64,000 nt of DNA from Phocaeicola coprophilus (GCA_016900015.1 JACJJM010000009.1:1-64000), one strand, 5' to 3'. Counted from the stretch's first letter, positions 1 through 8,687 are shown. A program made the numbers and translations. Notes: generated by a model from the sequence alone, not told the origin.

Positions 1-74
1 GAGCCGAACAGTTTCTTGAATCCGAAGTCTGTGTATGGGTTGACGTATCTGTCTTTGAGTTCCCGAAGTTCCAT
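1..74 (-). CDS. Rpn-family PD-(D/E)XK nuclease / putative transposase, N-terminal fragment
   Basis: The minus strand opens with ATG at 74 and reads MELRELKDRYVNPYTDFGFK KLFG before the window ends. The block NPYTDFGFKKLFG is the hallmark N-terminus of the Rpn (recombination-promoting nuclease, PDDEXK_2) family, common in Bacteroidales. Only about 24 residues are visible, so the catalytic core cannot be inspected and the gene may be whole or broken outside the window. A -7 box TATTTTTG lies upstream on the same strand at 103-110. The family call rests on one strong motif. Confidence 0.75.
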   Translation of the reverse strand, partial: MELRELKDRYVNPYTDFGFKKLFG

Positions 75-186
75 GAGCAAGCATTGTTTATAGGTGACGT
101 TACAAAAATAAGGAATTCTTTTGCTTGACCGACCGTTCCGGACCGATTTCTTTTCTTTTAATCTGGTGATTAGCACTCTTTCTGCA

Positions 187-288
187 TACCTTCCTTTCAG
201 CCCGGGGATGCCATAGACTCCGCCCGACCTTACCTTCCTTTCGGCTCTCGGGCGGAATAGAGGGTAAGGTCGGGCGGAATAGAGGGCG
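187..288. repeat. 22-bp-phased intergenic repeat, locus 1 of 8
   Basis: TTCCTTTC cores lie at 192 and 236, 44 bases (2 x 22) apart. A 15-bp perfect inverted repeat CCGCCCGACCTTACC / GGTAAGGTCGGGCGG (220-234 with 263-277) surrounds the second core. It sits between the divergent rpn fragment and murG. The rest of the 75-395 gap holds only promoter boxes. Confidence 0.7.
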
Positions 289-363
289 CTTGAAGACCTT
301 TTACATACTTCATTTTTTTTAAATTATCATCTTGTTTTTCACATCCCTATATTGATTTATTCG

Positions 364-371
364 TATTTTTG
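364..371 (+). promoter_or_regulatory. -7 promoter box upstream of murG
   Basis: TATTTTTG matches the Bacteroidota -7 consensus TAnnTTTG. It covers the TTG at 369 that could otherwise be read as a start, so initiation at ATG 396 is preferred. No TTTG is seen at the -33 spacing. murG may also be transcribed by read-through in other genomes, but here the upstream gene is divergent. Confidence 0.5.
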
Positions 372-395
372 TGGAACAATCCGAAAACTGCGAAA

Positions 396-1526
396 ATGAA
401 AGACGAGATTAGAATCATCATAAGCGGCGGAGGGACAGGCGGACACATCTTTCCGGCTGTTTCGATAGCCAACGCCATAAAGACAAAGCGGCCTGACGCA
501 CACATCCTTTTTGTGGGGGCTGAAGGACGTATGGAGATGCAGCGTGTCCCGGCTGCGGGATATGAGATAATCGGCCTGCCGGTCTGCGGATTCGACCGCA
601 AACGGTTGTGGCGTAATGTGCGTGTGCTGTGGAAGCTGGCCCAGAGCCAACTGAAGGCGCGGCGTGTCATCAAGGAATTCCGCCCGCAGGTGGCTGTGGG
701 GGTGGGAGGCTATGCAAGCGGTCCCACGCTGAAGGTGGCAGGGATGATGGGCATCCCCACTTTGTTGCAGGAACAAAATTCTTATGCCGGCGTGACCAAC
801 AAGCTTTTGGCCAAGAAGGCGGCCAAGATATGTGTGGCATACGAAGGCATGGAACGCTTCTTCGACCGTGAGAAAATCATCATGACGGGAAATCCCGTGC
901 GGCAGGACCTGCTGGAAAAGCAAGTCGACCGTAGCGAAGCGGTCCGTTCCTTCGGGCTTGACCCCCGGAAAAAGACCATTCTCATCGTCGGCGGCAGTCT
1001 GGGTGCACGCACCATCAACGAGTGTGTGTTGACCCATTTGGACTTCATCCGTGACTCCGGTGTGCAGTTCATCTGGCAGACCGGCAAGTTCTACATTGAC
1101 GATGCACGCCGCCGTGTGGCCCAATTTGGCGACCTGCCGATGCTTCACGTGACGGACTTCATCGCCCGCATGGAGCTGGCCTATAGTGCGGCCGACCTTG
1201 TCATTTCCCGTGCCGGTGCAGGGTCCATCTCGGAATTTTGCCTGCTGTCGAAGCCTGTCATCCTGGTGCCTTCGCCCAATGTGGCCGAAGACCATCAGAC
1301 GAAGAATGCACTGGCGTTGGTGAACAAGGATGCTGCTCTTTATGTGAAAGATGGCGAGGCGCAGGAGAAGTTGCTCCGCACGGCTGTCGAGGCCGTGGGC
1401 GACAATGCGCTGTTGCATACACTTAGTGAAAACATTGCCAAACTGGCTTTCATCAACTCGGCTGACCGCATCGCCGACGAGGTGTTGAAGTTGGCAGAAA
1501 CATATCGTAACCATCATGGATATTGA
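396..1526 (+). CDS. murG: UDP-GlcNAc:lipid I N-acetylglucosaminyltransferase MurG
   Basis: MurG adds GlcNAc to undecaprenyl-diphospho-MurNAc-pentapeptide to make lipid II at the inner face of the cytoplasmic membrane. The 376-residue protein has the N-terminal glycine-rich loop SGGGTGGHIFPA, the GVGGYASGP segment, GGSLGAR in the linker to the C-terminal Rossmann domain, and the nucleotide-sugar binding stretch SRAGAGSISEF. Length is normal. ATG 396 is preferred over TTG 369 because the latter overlaps a -7 box. It overlaps murC by 11 bases. In most Bacteroidales murG follows ftsW; here it follows a repeat and a divergent nuclease gene, so the dcw cluster is split at this point. Confidence 0.95.
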   Translation: MKDEIRIIISGGGTGGHIFPAVSIANAIKTKRPDAHILFVGAEGRMEMQRVPAAGYEIIGLPVCGFDRKRLWRNVRVLWKLAQSQLKARRVIKEFRPQVAVGVGGYASGPTLKVAGMMGIPTLLQEQNSYAGVTNKLLAKKAAKICVAYEGMERFFDREKIIMTGNPVRQDLLEKQVDRSEAVRSFGLDPRKKTILIVGGSLGARTINECVLTHLDFIRDSGVQFIWQTGKFYIDDARRRVAQFGDLPMLHVTDFIARMELAYSAADLVISRAGAGSISEFCLLSKPVILVPSPNVAEDHQTKNALALVNKDAALYVKDGEAQEKLLRTAVEAVGDNALLHTLSENIAKLAFINSADRIADEVLKLAETYRNHHGY

Positions 1527-2895
1527 CACCCTTCAATCCGTATATTTCATCGGTGCCGGAGGCATCGGCATGAGTGCGTTGGAACGCTATTTCCTTTCAC
1601 GGGGAATGGTTGTCGCCGGGTATGACCGTACGCCGAGCGAACTGACCTCACACTTGATAGAGGAGGGCGCACAGATTCATTTTGAAGAAAATGTGGAGCT
1701 TATCCCCCAAGCTTGCAAGGACCCATCCACCACGATGGTGGTCTATACGCCGGCTATTCCTGCCACCCACAAGGAACTTCTTTATTTTGTCGAGCGGAGC
1801 TTTGATATTCACAAACGGGCGCAGGTGCTGGGCACAATCACGCGTTCCAGCCGCGGACTGTGTGTGGCCGGTACACACGGCAAGACCACGACGTCGACCA
1901 TGACGGCGCATCTGCTGCATCAGTCCCACGTGGGCTGCACGGCTTTCCTGGGGGGTATCTCCCAGAACTACGGGACAAACCTTTTGCTTTCGAAGGAGAG
2001 CGACTTGGTCGTGATAGAGGCTGATGAGTTTGACCGGTCGTTCCATTATCTTTCGCCTTATATGGCAGTCGTCACGGCGACTGACCCGGACCATCTGGAT
2101 ATTTATGGCACGAAGGAGGCTTATCTGGAAAGTTTTCGTAAGTTTACCACGTTGATTCAGCCGGGAGGATGCCTCATCCTGCATGAAGGGCTGGAGATGC
2201 GTCCCGACGTGCCGGGAGGTGTGCGGACTTATACATACGCGCGTGAATCCGGAGATTTTCATGCTGAGAACATCCGCATCGGAGGTGGAGAAATCCTCTT
2301 TGACTTCGTGTCTCCTATGGAAACGGTGCGCGACATCCGGCTGGGAGTGCCTGTGAGCATTAACATAGACAATGGCATAGCAGCCTTGGCCTTGGCCCAG
2401 CTCAATGGCGTCACTCCGGAGGAATTGCGTGCCGGCATGGCCAGCTATCGGGGAGTGGAGCGTCGCTTCGACTTTAAGATACGCACTCCGGAGCGTGCGT
2501 TTCTCACCGATTACGCCCATCACCCGGCAGAAATCCGCCAAAGTGCCTTGTCTATCCGTGAGTTGTACAAAGACAAGAAGATAACGGCTCTCTTCCAGCC
2601 TCATCTCTATACGCGCACGAGGGATTTCTATGCAGACTTTGCCCGTAGCCTCTCGCTTTTTGATGAAGTCATACTGACGGAAATCTATCCGGCCCGTGAG
2701 TTGCCCATCGAGGGTGTCACCAGCCAGCTCATTTATGACCGTTTGGCGCCGGGTGTGGAGAAGACGCTCTGCCGCAAGGCCGACGTGCCTGCACTGATTC
2801 GTGCCAAGCGTCCCGAAGTGTTGGTCCTGTTGGGAGCCGGAGACTTGGATATATATGTACCTGAACTCTGTGAGATTTTGAATGAGCCATGTTGA
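1516..2895 (+). CDS. murC: UDP-N-acetylmuramate--L-alanine ligase MurC
   Basis: MurC is the ATP-dependent cytosolic ligase that adds L-Ala to UDP-MurNAc, the first step of stem-peptide synthesis. The 459 residues start with the UDP-binding motif FIGAGGIGMSALERY and carry the ATP-binding P-loop GTHGKTTTST at about residues 119-128. The ligase-family motifs EADEFDRSF, TDPDHLDIYG and DYAHHPAEI follow, then a C-terminal domain with LFQPHLYTRTRDF. Length is typical. Its first codons overlap the end of murG and its last 7 bases overlap ftsQ, so the genes are probably translationally coupled in one operon. Confidence 0.96.
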   Translation: MDIDTLQSVYFIGAGGIGMSALERYFLSRGMVVAGYDRTPSELTSHLIEEGAQIHFEENVELIPQACKDPSTTMVVYTPAIPATHKELLYFVERSFDIHKRAQVLGTITRSSRGLCVAGTHGKTTTSTMTAHLLHQSHVGCTAFLGGISQNYGTNLLLSKESDLVVIEADEFDRSFHYLSPYMAVVTATDPDHLDIYGTKEAYLESFRKFTTLIQPGGCLILHEGLEMRPDVPGGVRTYTYARESGDFHAENIRIGGGEILFDFVSPMETVRDIRLGVPVSINIDNGIAALALAQLNGVTPEELRAGMASYRGVERRFDFKIRTPERAFLTDYAHHPAEIRQSALSIRELYKDKKITALFQPHLYTRTRDFYADFARSLSLFDEVILTEIYPARELPIEGVTSQLIYDRLAPGVEKTLCRKADVPALIRAKRPEVLVLLGAGDLDIYVPELCEILNEPC

Positions 2896-3626
2896 AAAAG
2901 GTATTCATATCAATCGTAGTGTTGCTTGCTGTGGCCTATCTGGCTGTGGCAATGACGACGTTCAATCGCGCACCCGCCGATGCCGTGTGCGGCGGTGTGG
3001 AGTTCAGGTTTGACACCGTAGGGCAACAGGATGCGGGTTTCATCACACAGGAGGGGTTGAAACGCTTGTTACAGGCGCATAAACTTTATCCGCAAGGTAA
3101 GAAGATGGACTCTATTCGCTGCCGTGACATGGAAGCTTGTTTGGAAAAAAGTCCGTTCATCAGGAGTGCCGAATGTTACAAGACATCTTCCGGTCGTGTC
3201 TGTGTGGAGGTCATGCCGCGCGTGCCTGTGTTACGCGTTATGGCAGACAATGGTGAGCAGTTTTATCTGGATACGACGGATGAGATTATCCCCGGTGCAG
3301 GCTATGCGGTCCATTTACCCGTGGTTACAGGGACCGTTACGCGGAAGACGGCATCCCGGCTGCTGCATGACCTGAGTCTCTGTATTCAGCAGGATGCGTT
3401 TTGGGCCGACCAGATAGAGCAGATACATGTCACTCCGTCCGGAGAGTTGGAAATGGCACCTCGTGTAGGTGACCATATCATCTTTTTGGGAAAGCCCAAA
3501 AACGTGGCTGACAAACTGGAACGCCTGAAGACATTTTATAAGAAAGCGCTGAACAAAGTGGGATGGAACAAATATTCCCGTATCAGCCTGGAGTTTAATA
3601 ATCAGATTATTTGCACTAAGAAATAG
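2889..3626 (+). CDS. ftsQ: Cell division protein FtsQ
   Basis: A bitopic membrane protein of 245 residues. A short cytoplasmic N-terminus and one membrane segment (about residues 5-22) precede a periplasmic POTRA-like region (about residues 40-115), and a beta domain ends near RISLEFNNQIICTKK. FtsQ links early and late divisome proteins. The sequence itself is only weakly conserved; the call rests on size, topology and position between murC (7-base overlap) and ftsA (16-base gap). It is somewhat shorter than the proteobacterial family members, as is usual in this phylum. Confidence 0.88.
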   Translation: MLKKVFISIVVLLAVAYLAVAMTTFNRAPADAVCGGVEFRFDTVGQQDAGFITQEGLKRLLQAHKLYPQGKKMDSIRCRDMEACLEKSPFIRSAECYKTSSGRVCVEVMPRVPVLRVMADNGEQFYLDTTDEIIPGAGYAVHLPVVTGTVTRKTASRLLHDLSLCIQQDAFWADQIEQIHVTPSGELEMAPRVGDHIIFLGKPKNVADKLERLKTFYKKALNKVGWNKYSRISLEFNNQIICTKK

Positions 3627-3642
3627 GTAAGGAAGTAAGTAT

Positions 3643-5355
3643 ATGACAGGGAAAGAATTCATAGTGGCTATTGAACTGGGTTCATCCAAAATCGCAGGCA
3701 TAGCCGGAAAAAAGAACAACGACGGAAGCATACAAGTGTTAGCTTATACGAGTGAGGATGCTTCAGACTGCATTCGTAAGGGACTCATCTACAACATCAA
3801 CAAGACAGCGATGGGGCTTACGGCAGTGGTCAGTGAACTGGAAGAACAACTGAAGTGTAAAATCGCAAAGGTCTACGTGGGCATAGGAGGGCAATCACTA
3901 CGTTCGATAAAGAATTTCGTGGTGGACCAACTGGACGCAGAGAGGGTCATCTCTAAAGAAAACGTGCAGCATCTTATGGACATCAATCGGCAGACTCGTT
4001 ACAAGGACCTGGATATTCTGGATGTCGTGCCGCAGGAGTATAAAGTGAAGAACAGCATTCATACCGACCCTGTGGGTGTACTCGGCAGTCAGCTGGAAGG
4101 GCACTTCTTGAACATCGTGGCCCGCACTTCTGTGAAGCGCAACATCATGACTTGCTTCGAGCAGGCAGAAATAGAGATTGCAGGCTTCTTTATCTCCCCG
4201 ATGGCATTGGCCGACATCGTATTGACAGACATCGAGCGACGCTCTGGATGCGTACTGGTCGACTTTGGGTACGATACGACCACAGTGGCTGTCTATAAGA
4301 ACCGTGTACTGCGTCATCTGGTCGTTATTCCTTTGGGCAGTAATAACATTACCAAGGACATTTGCTCGTTGCAGATAGAAGACAGCGAGGCAGAAACTTT
4401 GAAATGCAAGTACGGCTCGGCTTTCACGATGCCCGGTGTCAATACGGACGACGACGAGTATCCTGTCAACGACACGCGTAAGATCAAGGCGAAGCTGCTC
4501 AATGAAATCGTGGCGGCACGTGTGGAAGAAATCGTGGCCAACGTGCAACGCCAGATTGCCCTTTCGGGATATGAAAACAAGCTGCCCGCGGGCATTATTG
4601 TGACCGGTGGCGGTTCTAACCTCCGCAATCTGCAAGATGCGTTCAAGCAGCAGAAGAGTGACTATGTGAAGGTGCGTATCGCCAACTTCGTGATTCCGGA
4701 TGTCAAATACATTGATTCTACGGTCTTGGAGCAAGACGGACGCCGGAATACGATTTTTGCCCTGCTGGCCATGGGAAAGGAAAATTGCGCCAGCCAGGAG
4801 AAGGAGACAAGCACCTTGGACATGTTTGAGCAACAACAAGAAGAAGAAGCTCGTCGTCGCGAGGCAGAAGAGCGCGAGCGCTTGGAGAAGGAAGCTGCCG
4901 CTAAAGCCAAGGCACAAGAGGAGGCAAAACGTGCCAAGGAAGCTAAAGAGAAAGCAGAGCTTGAGAATCAAATCAATAACAATGCCAAGAAGGACATTGA
5001 CGCTGCTGCGGCTAATGTCGCGAATGCCTTGAAACGCATTGAAGATGCCAAGAAGAAAGTGAAGGAGGCTGAGACCAACAAGAGCGGGAAGGAAGCCCAG
5101 CAAGCAAGCCAGATGGCAGACAATGCCTTAAAGGACGCACTGGATGCTAAAAGACAGGCTGCAGATTCGATGGCGCGTATCACGGATGAGGCTTTCTTGA
5201 AGGATGCACGTACGGTGTTTGTTGACATTGAAGCCAAGTGCAAGGAAGCGGAAGAGCTTGCTAAGGCCATACGTGACAAGAAGGACGAAGTGAAACGCCA
5301 GAACAGTTTCTTCGGAAGACTTCGTAGTGTGGGTGAGACGATTTTGGAAGATTGA
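3643..5355 (+). CDS. ftsA: Cell division protein FtsA with long coiled-coil tail
   Basis: Actin-like ATPase that tethers FtsZ filaments to the membrane. Residues 1-385 form the FtsA core: the phosphate-1 motif FIVAIELGSSKIAGIAG, the SHS2 region with the RSIKNF stretch, phosphate-2 VLVDFGYDTTTVAVY and the adenosine motif IIVTGGGSNL. Residues about 390-550 are an Ala/Glu/Lys/Arg-rich segment predicted by eye to be a continuous coiled coil (EEEARRREAEERERLEKEA and similar). The last 17 residues, NSFFGRLRSVGETILED, look like the amphipathic membrane-targeting helix that ends FtsA in other bacteria. Total 570 residues against about 420 in E. coli. It lies 45 bases before ftsZ. Confidence 0.95.
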   Translation: MTGKEFIVAIELGSSKIAGIAGKKNNDGSIQVLAYTSEDASDCIRKGLIYNINKTAMGLTAVVSELEEQLKCKIAKVYVGIGGQSLRSIKNFVVDQLDAERVISKENVQHLMDINRQTRYKDLDILDVVPQEYKVKNSIHTDPVGVLGSQLEGHFLNIVARTSVKRNIMTCFEQAEIEIAGFFISPMALADIVLTDIERRSGCVLVDFGYDTTTVAVYKNRVLRHLVVIPLGSNNITKDICSLQIEDSEAETLKCKYGSAFTMPGVNTDDDEYPVNDTRKIKAKLLNEIVAARVEEIVANVQRQIALSGYENKLPAGIIVTGGGSNLRNLQDAFKQQKSDYVKVRIANFVIPDVKYIDSTVLEQDGRRNTIFALLAMGKENCASQEKETSTLDMFEQQQEEEARRREAEERERLEKEAAAKAKAQEEAKRAKEAKEKAELENQINNNAKKDIDAAAANVANALKRIEDAKKKVKEAETNKSGKEAQQASQMADNALKDALDAKRQAADSMARITDEAFLKDARTVFVDIEAKCKEAEELAKAIRDKKDEVKRQNSFFGRLRSVGETILED

Positions 5356-5400
5356 TTCCATCGATTAAGAAATGAGAACTATAAAATAAGTATATAGACT

Positions 5401-6711
5401 ATGACAGACAACATAATGCCGTTTGACTCCTTGGACTCCGAGTCAAAGAGTATCATCAAAGTGATTGGTGTCGGCGGAGGCGGTGGAAATGCCGTCAACC
5501 ACATGTACAACGAGGGAATCGAGGGCGTGACATTTGCCCTTTGTAATACGGACAACCAGGCATTGGCCCGCTCGTCCATTGCAACCAAACTGCAACTTGG
5601 ACCGAACGTGACGCGCGGTCTGGGTGCCGGAAGCGATCCGGCCAAAGCCAAGGAAGCGGCAGAGGAGAGCATTGACGAAATCCGCCGCTTGCTCAATGAC
5701 GGCACGGAGATGGTGTTTATCACAGCCGGTATGGGTGGCGGCACCGGAACGGGTGCAGCTCCTGTGGTGGCTCGTGTGGCCAAGGAGATGGGCATCCTCA
5801 CCATTGGCATCGTCACGTTGCCGTTCCTGTTTGAGGGGCGCTACAAGATTCTTCAGGCACTCAAGGGTGTGGAGGCTATCCGCGAACACGTCGATGCCTT
5901 GATGATTATCAACAACGAGCGTTTGCGTTTCATCTATCCTGATTTCGAGTTTGACAATGCCTTTGCCAAGGCCGATGACACGCTGACCGTCGCTGCACGG
6001 AGCATTGTGGAGATTATCACCATCTGGGGGCCGATGAACCTCGATTTTGCCGACGTGAAACGCACGCTGGAAGATGGCGGCGTGGCCATCATCAGTACTG
6101 GGCTGGGCGAAGGGGAGAACCGCGTGGAAAAAGCCATCAAGAACGCTCTTCACTCACCGTTGCTCAATGACACGGACATCGTCAACGCACAGCGTGTCTT
6201 GCTCAACCTGACGTATAACAAACAGTCTAAATTCCTCATGGAAGAGATTGGCGCCGTCCATGACTTTATGCGCGGGCTCAACCGCGACGTGAAGGTCATC
6301 TGGGGGTATGCCTATGACGAGTCGCTGGGCGATTCGGTCAAAATCACGCTGCTTGCTTCCGGTTTCGAGGTGAAGAACTTCACGGGCGAAGCGGTGGACA
6401 AGATTGTGAACGAAGAGGAGGAAGCCAAGAGGCAGGCAGAAGATGAGGAAATCGGACGAAGCTATGGAGGCTTGATAGAGGTCGAAGAAAAAGCAAAACG
6501 CCACAACGTCTACTACTTTACACCCGAGACGCTGGACGACGAGAACATCATCTACGCCATCGAAGAATCTCCCACCTATTCACGCAAGAGGGCGGAGCTT
6601 GGCAAGCTGGCCTCCCTGTCGACAGCAGCGGAAGAGACGCCCGTCGTCCGCCAGGTCGCCACGCAACAGTCCGCAGTCTCCCAACAGTCGGACGTCATCA
6701 CGGGATTTTAA
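5401..6711 (+). CDS. ftsZ: Cell division GTPase FtsZ
   Basis: Tubulin-like GTPase that forms the division ring. The 436-residue protein has the glycine-rich IGVGGGGGNAVNHM, the tubulin signature MGGGTGTGAAPVVA (about residues 113-126) and a synergy loop including NLDFADVKRTL. The core ends near residue 330, followed by an acidic linker. SPTYSRKRA near residue 390 resembles the conserved C-terminal peptide that binds FtsA and other partners; about 45 Ser/Gln/Val-rich residues follow it, an unusually long terminal tail. It is the last morphogenetic gene of the cluster and probably shares a transcript with ftsA. Confidence 0.97.
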   Translation: MTDNIMPFDSLDSESKSIIKVIGVGGGGGNAVNHMYNEGIEGVTFALCNTDNQALARSSIATKLQLGPNVTRGLGAGSDPAKAKEAAEESIDEIRRLLNDGTEMVFITAGMGGGTGTGAAPVVARVAKEMGILTIGIVTLPFLFEGRYKILQALKGVEAIREHVDALMIINNERLRFIYPDFEFDNAFAKADDTLTVAARSIVEIITIWGPMNLDFADVKRTLEDGGVAIISTGLGEGENRVEKAIKNALHSPLLNDTDIVNAQRVLLNLTYNKQSKFLMEEIGAVHDFMRGLNRDVKVIWGYAYDESLGDSVKITLLASGFEVKNFTGEAVDKIVNEEEEAKRQAEDEEIGRSYGGLIEVEEKAKRHNVYYFTPETLDDENIIYAIEESPTYSRKRAELGKLASLSTAAEETPVVRQVATQQSAVSQQSDVITGF

Positions 6712-6751
6712 GAGAAAACTTGTACCTACGAACTAAAACAAAATATCGACT

Positions 6752-7201
6752 ATGAGTTTATTTGATCAAATCAGCAATGACATCAAAGAGGCCATGAAGG
6801 CCAAGGACAAGGTTCGTCTGGAGACCTTGCGCAATGTGAAGAAAGTATTCCTCGAAGCCAAGACAGCTCCGGGGGCTAATGATACGCTGACCGACGACGC
6901 AGCCTTGAAGCTCATCCAGAAACTGGTGAAGCAGGGCAAGGACTCGGCTGAAATCTATAAAGGACAAGGACGCGAAGACCTGGCTGAGGGCGAACTGGCC
7001 CAAGTAGCCGTGCTCGAAGTCTATCTGCCTAAGCAGATGAGCGAAGCCGAACTGGAGGCAGCCCTGAAGGAAATCATCGCCGAAGTGGGGGCTACGAGTG
7101 CCAAAGACATGGGCAAGGTGATGGGCACAGCCACCAAGCGGCTGGCCGGACAGGCTGAAGGACGAGCCATCTCCGCCAAGGTCAAGGAACTCCTTGGGTG
7201 A
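6752..7201 (+). CDS. GatB/YqeY domain-containing protein
   Basis: A 149-residue all-helical protein matching the YqeY family: N-terminal LFDQISNDIKEAMKAKDKVR LETLRNV, central QGKDSAEIYKGQGREDLAEG and C-terminal AKDMGKVMGTATKRLAGQA EG. The family is related to the tail domain of the GatB subunit of tRNA-dependent amidotransferases, which contacts tRNA; the free-standing role is unclear. It lies 40 bases after ftsZ, a position conserved in Bacteroidales, and is probably co-transcribed, ending at the strong terminator at 7218-7271. Confidence 0.93.
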   Translation: MSLFDQISNDIKEAMKAKDKVRLETLRNVKKVFLEAKTAPGANDTLTDDAALKLIQKLVKQGKDSAEIYKGQGREDLAEGELAQVAVLEVYLPKQMSEAELEAALKEIIAEVGATSAKDMGKVMGTATKRLAGQAEGRAISAKVKELLG

Positions 7202-7217
7202 TGAAAAAATGAAGAAT

Positions 7218-7271
7218 GAGGAATGAAGAATTGGCCATGCGGCATCACGATTCTTCATTCCTCTTTTTTTT
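7218..7271. terminator. Bidirectional terminator between the YqeY gene and recO
   Basis: A 14-bp perfect stem GAGGAATGAAGAAT / ATTCTTCATTCCTC (7218-7231 with 7250-7263) is followed by eight T on the plus strand. On the minus strand the stem is followed by a T-rich stretch at 7205-7217. It serves the convergent YqeY gene and recO. Confidence 0.9.
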
Positions 7272-7998
7272 ATGAATTATATAGTTCGCGCAGGACTTCG
7301 AGCGATTTCAGTTCCGGGAATCCGGGCAGGTGGAGCCGGTAATAGGAGAGGATGATTTCCACACAGCGGTTGCGTTCCGCGCGGCTCATCTCGAAGAGGT
7401 GCATCGTGTCGTAGTTCATGCGCATCAGTGTCCCCAGGCGGGCAGCCTCTTCCGGGCGCACTACGTCAACGTGCAGGGGTGCACGGTCGGTGAAGCAGGC
7501 GGCACGCAGGTCGAAGAAGTCGCCCGGGCGATAGTGTTCCAGGTTCGGGTAGAGGCCCAGAAAGCGCGACAAGTGCATCAGGAACACCAGGTGAAAGTTG
7601 GCCGTAGTCCGTTCGCAACTGTCCAGCCACCGGATTGAGTGTGTCAGGTAGGCATAGAGCGGCGCATTTTCCATCTCCTCATGCAAGGCATGCGTGAGAA
7701 ATTCGGCCAGGAAGAGGGCGATGGAAGCCTTGTGCGGGTCATACGGCAGGGACTGGAACAGAAAGGCAAGGCGGGCTTCCTTCATGCGTTGGAGGTTCAG
7801 CCGCGGGCGGAAGTCCGACTCGTATTCGAGGATGGAGAGCGGCTGGAAGAAGACGTTCCGCAGGGCGCTCCTCTTGCTGCGGGGGAGCTTGACGAGGTAG
7901 GACACACGTCCTTGACGTTCGGTGAAGATGTCGACGACCACCGACGTGTCATTATATTTAATGGTGCGCAGCACGATGCCGCAGGTGCGTTCTATCAT
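7270..7998 (-). CDS. recO: DNA repair protein RecO
   Basis: RecO works with RecR in the RecF pathway, loading RecA on SSB-coated single-stranded DNA. The 242-residue protein begins with the OB-fold N-terminus ([25 protein letters not shown], then GRVSYLV) and continues into a helical C-terminal domain. The zinc-binding cysteines of some RecO proteins are not seen, which is common in this phylum. It is convergent with the YqeY gene, with the stop codon inside the shared terminator. No clear TAnnTTTG box is found immediately upstream. Confidence 0.92.
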   Translation of the reverse strand: MIERTCGIVLRTIKYNDTSVVVDIFTERQGRVSYLVKLPRSKRSALRNVFFQPLSILEYESDFRPRLNLQRMKEARLAFLFQSLPYDPHKASIALFLAEFLTHALHEEMENAPLYAYLTHSIRWLDSCERTTANFHLVFLMHLSRFLGLYPNLEHYRPGDFFDLRAACFTDRAPLHVDVVRPEEAARLGTLMRMNYDTMHLFEMSRAERNRCVEIILSYYRLHLPGFPELKSLEVLRELYNS

Positions 7999-8592
7999 AC
8001 CTTTTCTCTATTGCTTGTTTCTTATTTCTCCAAACATGAACATCCGCCACTGTGTGCTTTCTCAAAGATTAAACACGGAGAGACGGAGTCATAGCTTTTT
8101 TCTTTCTATATTTTCAAACGCGGATGACGCGAATGTTCAATCCTCAACATTTGTCAATCGCAGGGCGGAGGTCTGTCCGTCCAAACATGCAACATGGACA
8201 ACGGGGCGGGCAGCCCTTGCCCTTATGGATATGAACACCCGATAAAAAAAGCGCGTCGTCCGGTCGTCCGTGTCTGAAGATTCGGCACGAATGCGGATGC
8301 TCATCTTCTCGGACGACAAATTTAGCACTTTTCTTCGAACCGCGGGATTGGCCACCTGAAATGCTGTTTTTCCTCCTATAGAGTCCGCGTTTGGCTACCC
8401 TCCTTTCCGTCCTTCCTTACCCTCCTTTCGGCTCTCGGCTACCCTCCTTTCCGTGGTCGGGCTGCAAGGAAGCCCGAAATAAGAGAATTGGGAAACAAAT
8501 TTATTATCGTTTTAATGTGTTGTTATTCAGTATATTTGATGTCGTTTTGCCAAGTGGTGTGAAAAAATATCGAAAAAAATTAGTGCAAAAGG
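7999..8592. other. Gene-free intergenic region upstream of recO
   Basis: No supported gene in about 600 bases. Two things stand out. At 8110-8134, ATTTTCAAACGCGGATGACG CGAAT resembles a shortened arm of the inverted repeats that flank the GxxExxY gene near 45 kb. At 8396-8461 lies a 22-bp tandem repeat, listed separately. Confidence 0.6.
8393..8470. repeat. 22-bp tandem repeat, locus 2 of 8
   Basis: Three direct copies of TACCCTCCTTTC begin at 8396, 8418 and 8440, exactly 22 bases apart, with variable 10-base remainders (CGTCCTTCCT, GGCTCTCGGC, CGTGGTCGGG). It lies between recO and the tRNA-Glu promoter. Confidence 0.85.
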
Positions 8593-8624
8593 TTTGGCCA
8601 ATTCAGAAAAACACTCTACATTTG
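8593..8624 (+). promoter_or_regulatory. Promoter of tRNA-Glu / rpsT
   Basis: TTTG (8593-8596), a 20-base spacer and TACATTTG (8617-8624) exactly fit the Bacteroidota housekeeping promoter. It lies 63 bases before the tRNA and probably also drives rpsT. Confidence 0.9.
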
Positions 8625-8687
8625 CATCCGCAAACGAGAAACAATAAGTTTTTCAAGGTTATACCAGCGAAAGCTGGAACGAAGGAA

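Noticed and set aside
357-1529. Long open frame on the minus strand opposite murG
   Set aside because: It mirrors murG in a high-GC gene; murG has all family motifs and the opposite frame has no recognisable domain.
8396-8461. Possible CRISPR array
   Set aside because: A 22-base total period leaves no room for 30-base spacers, there are no cas genes, and the units are degenerate.
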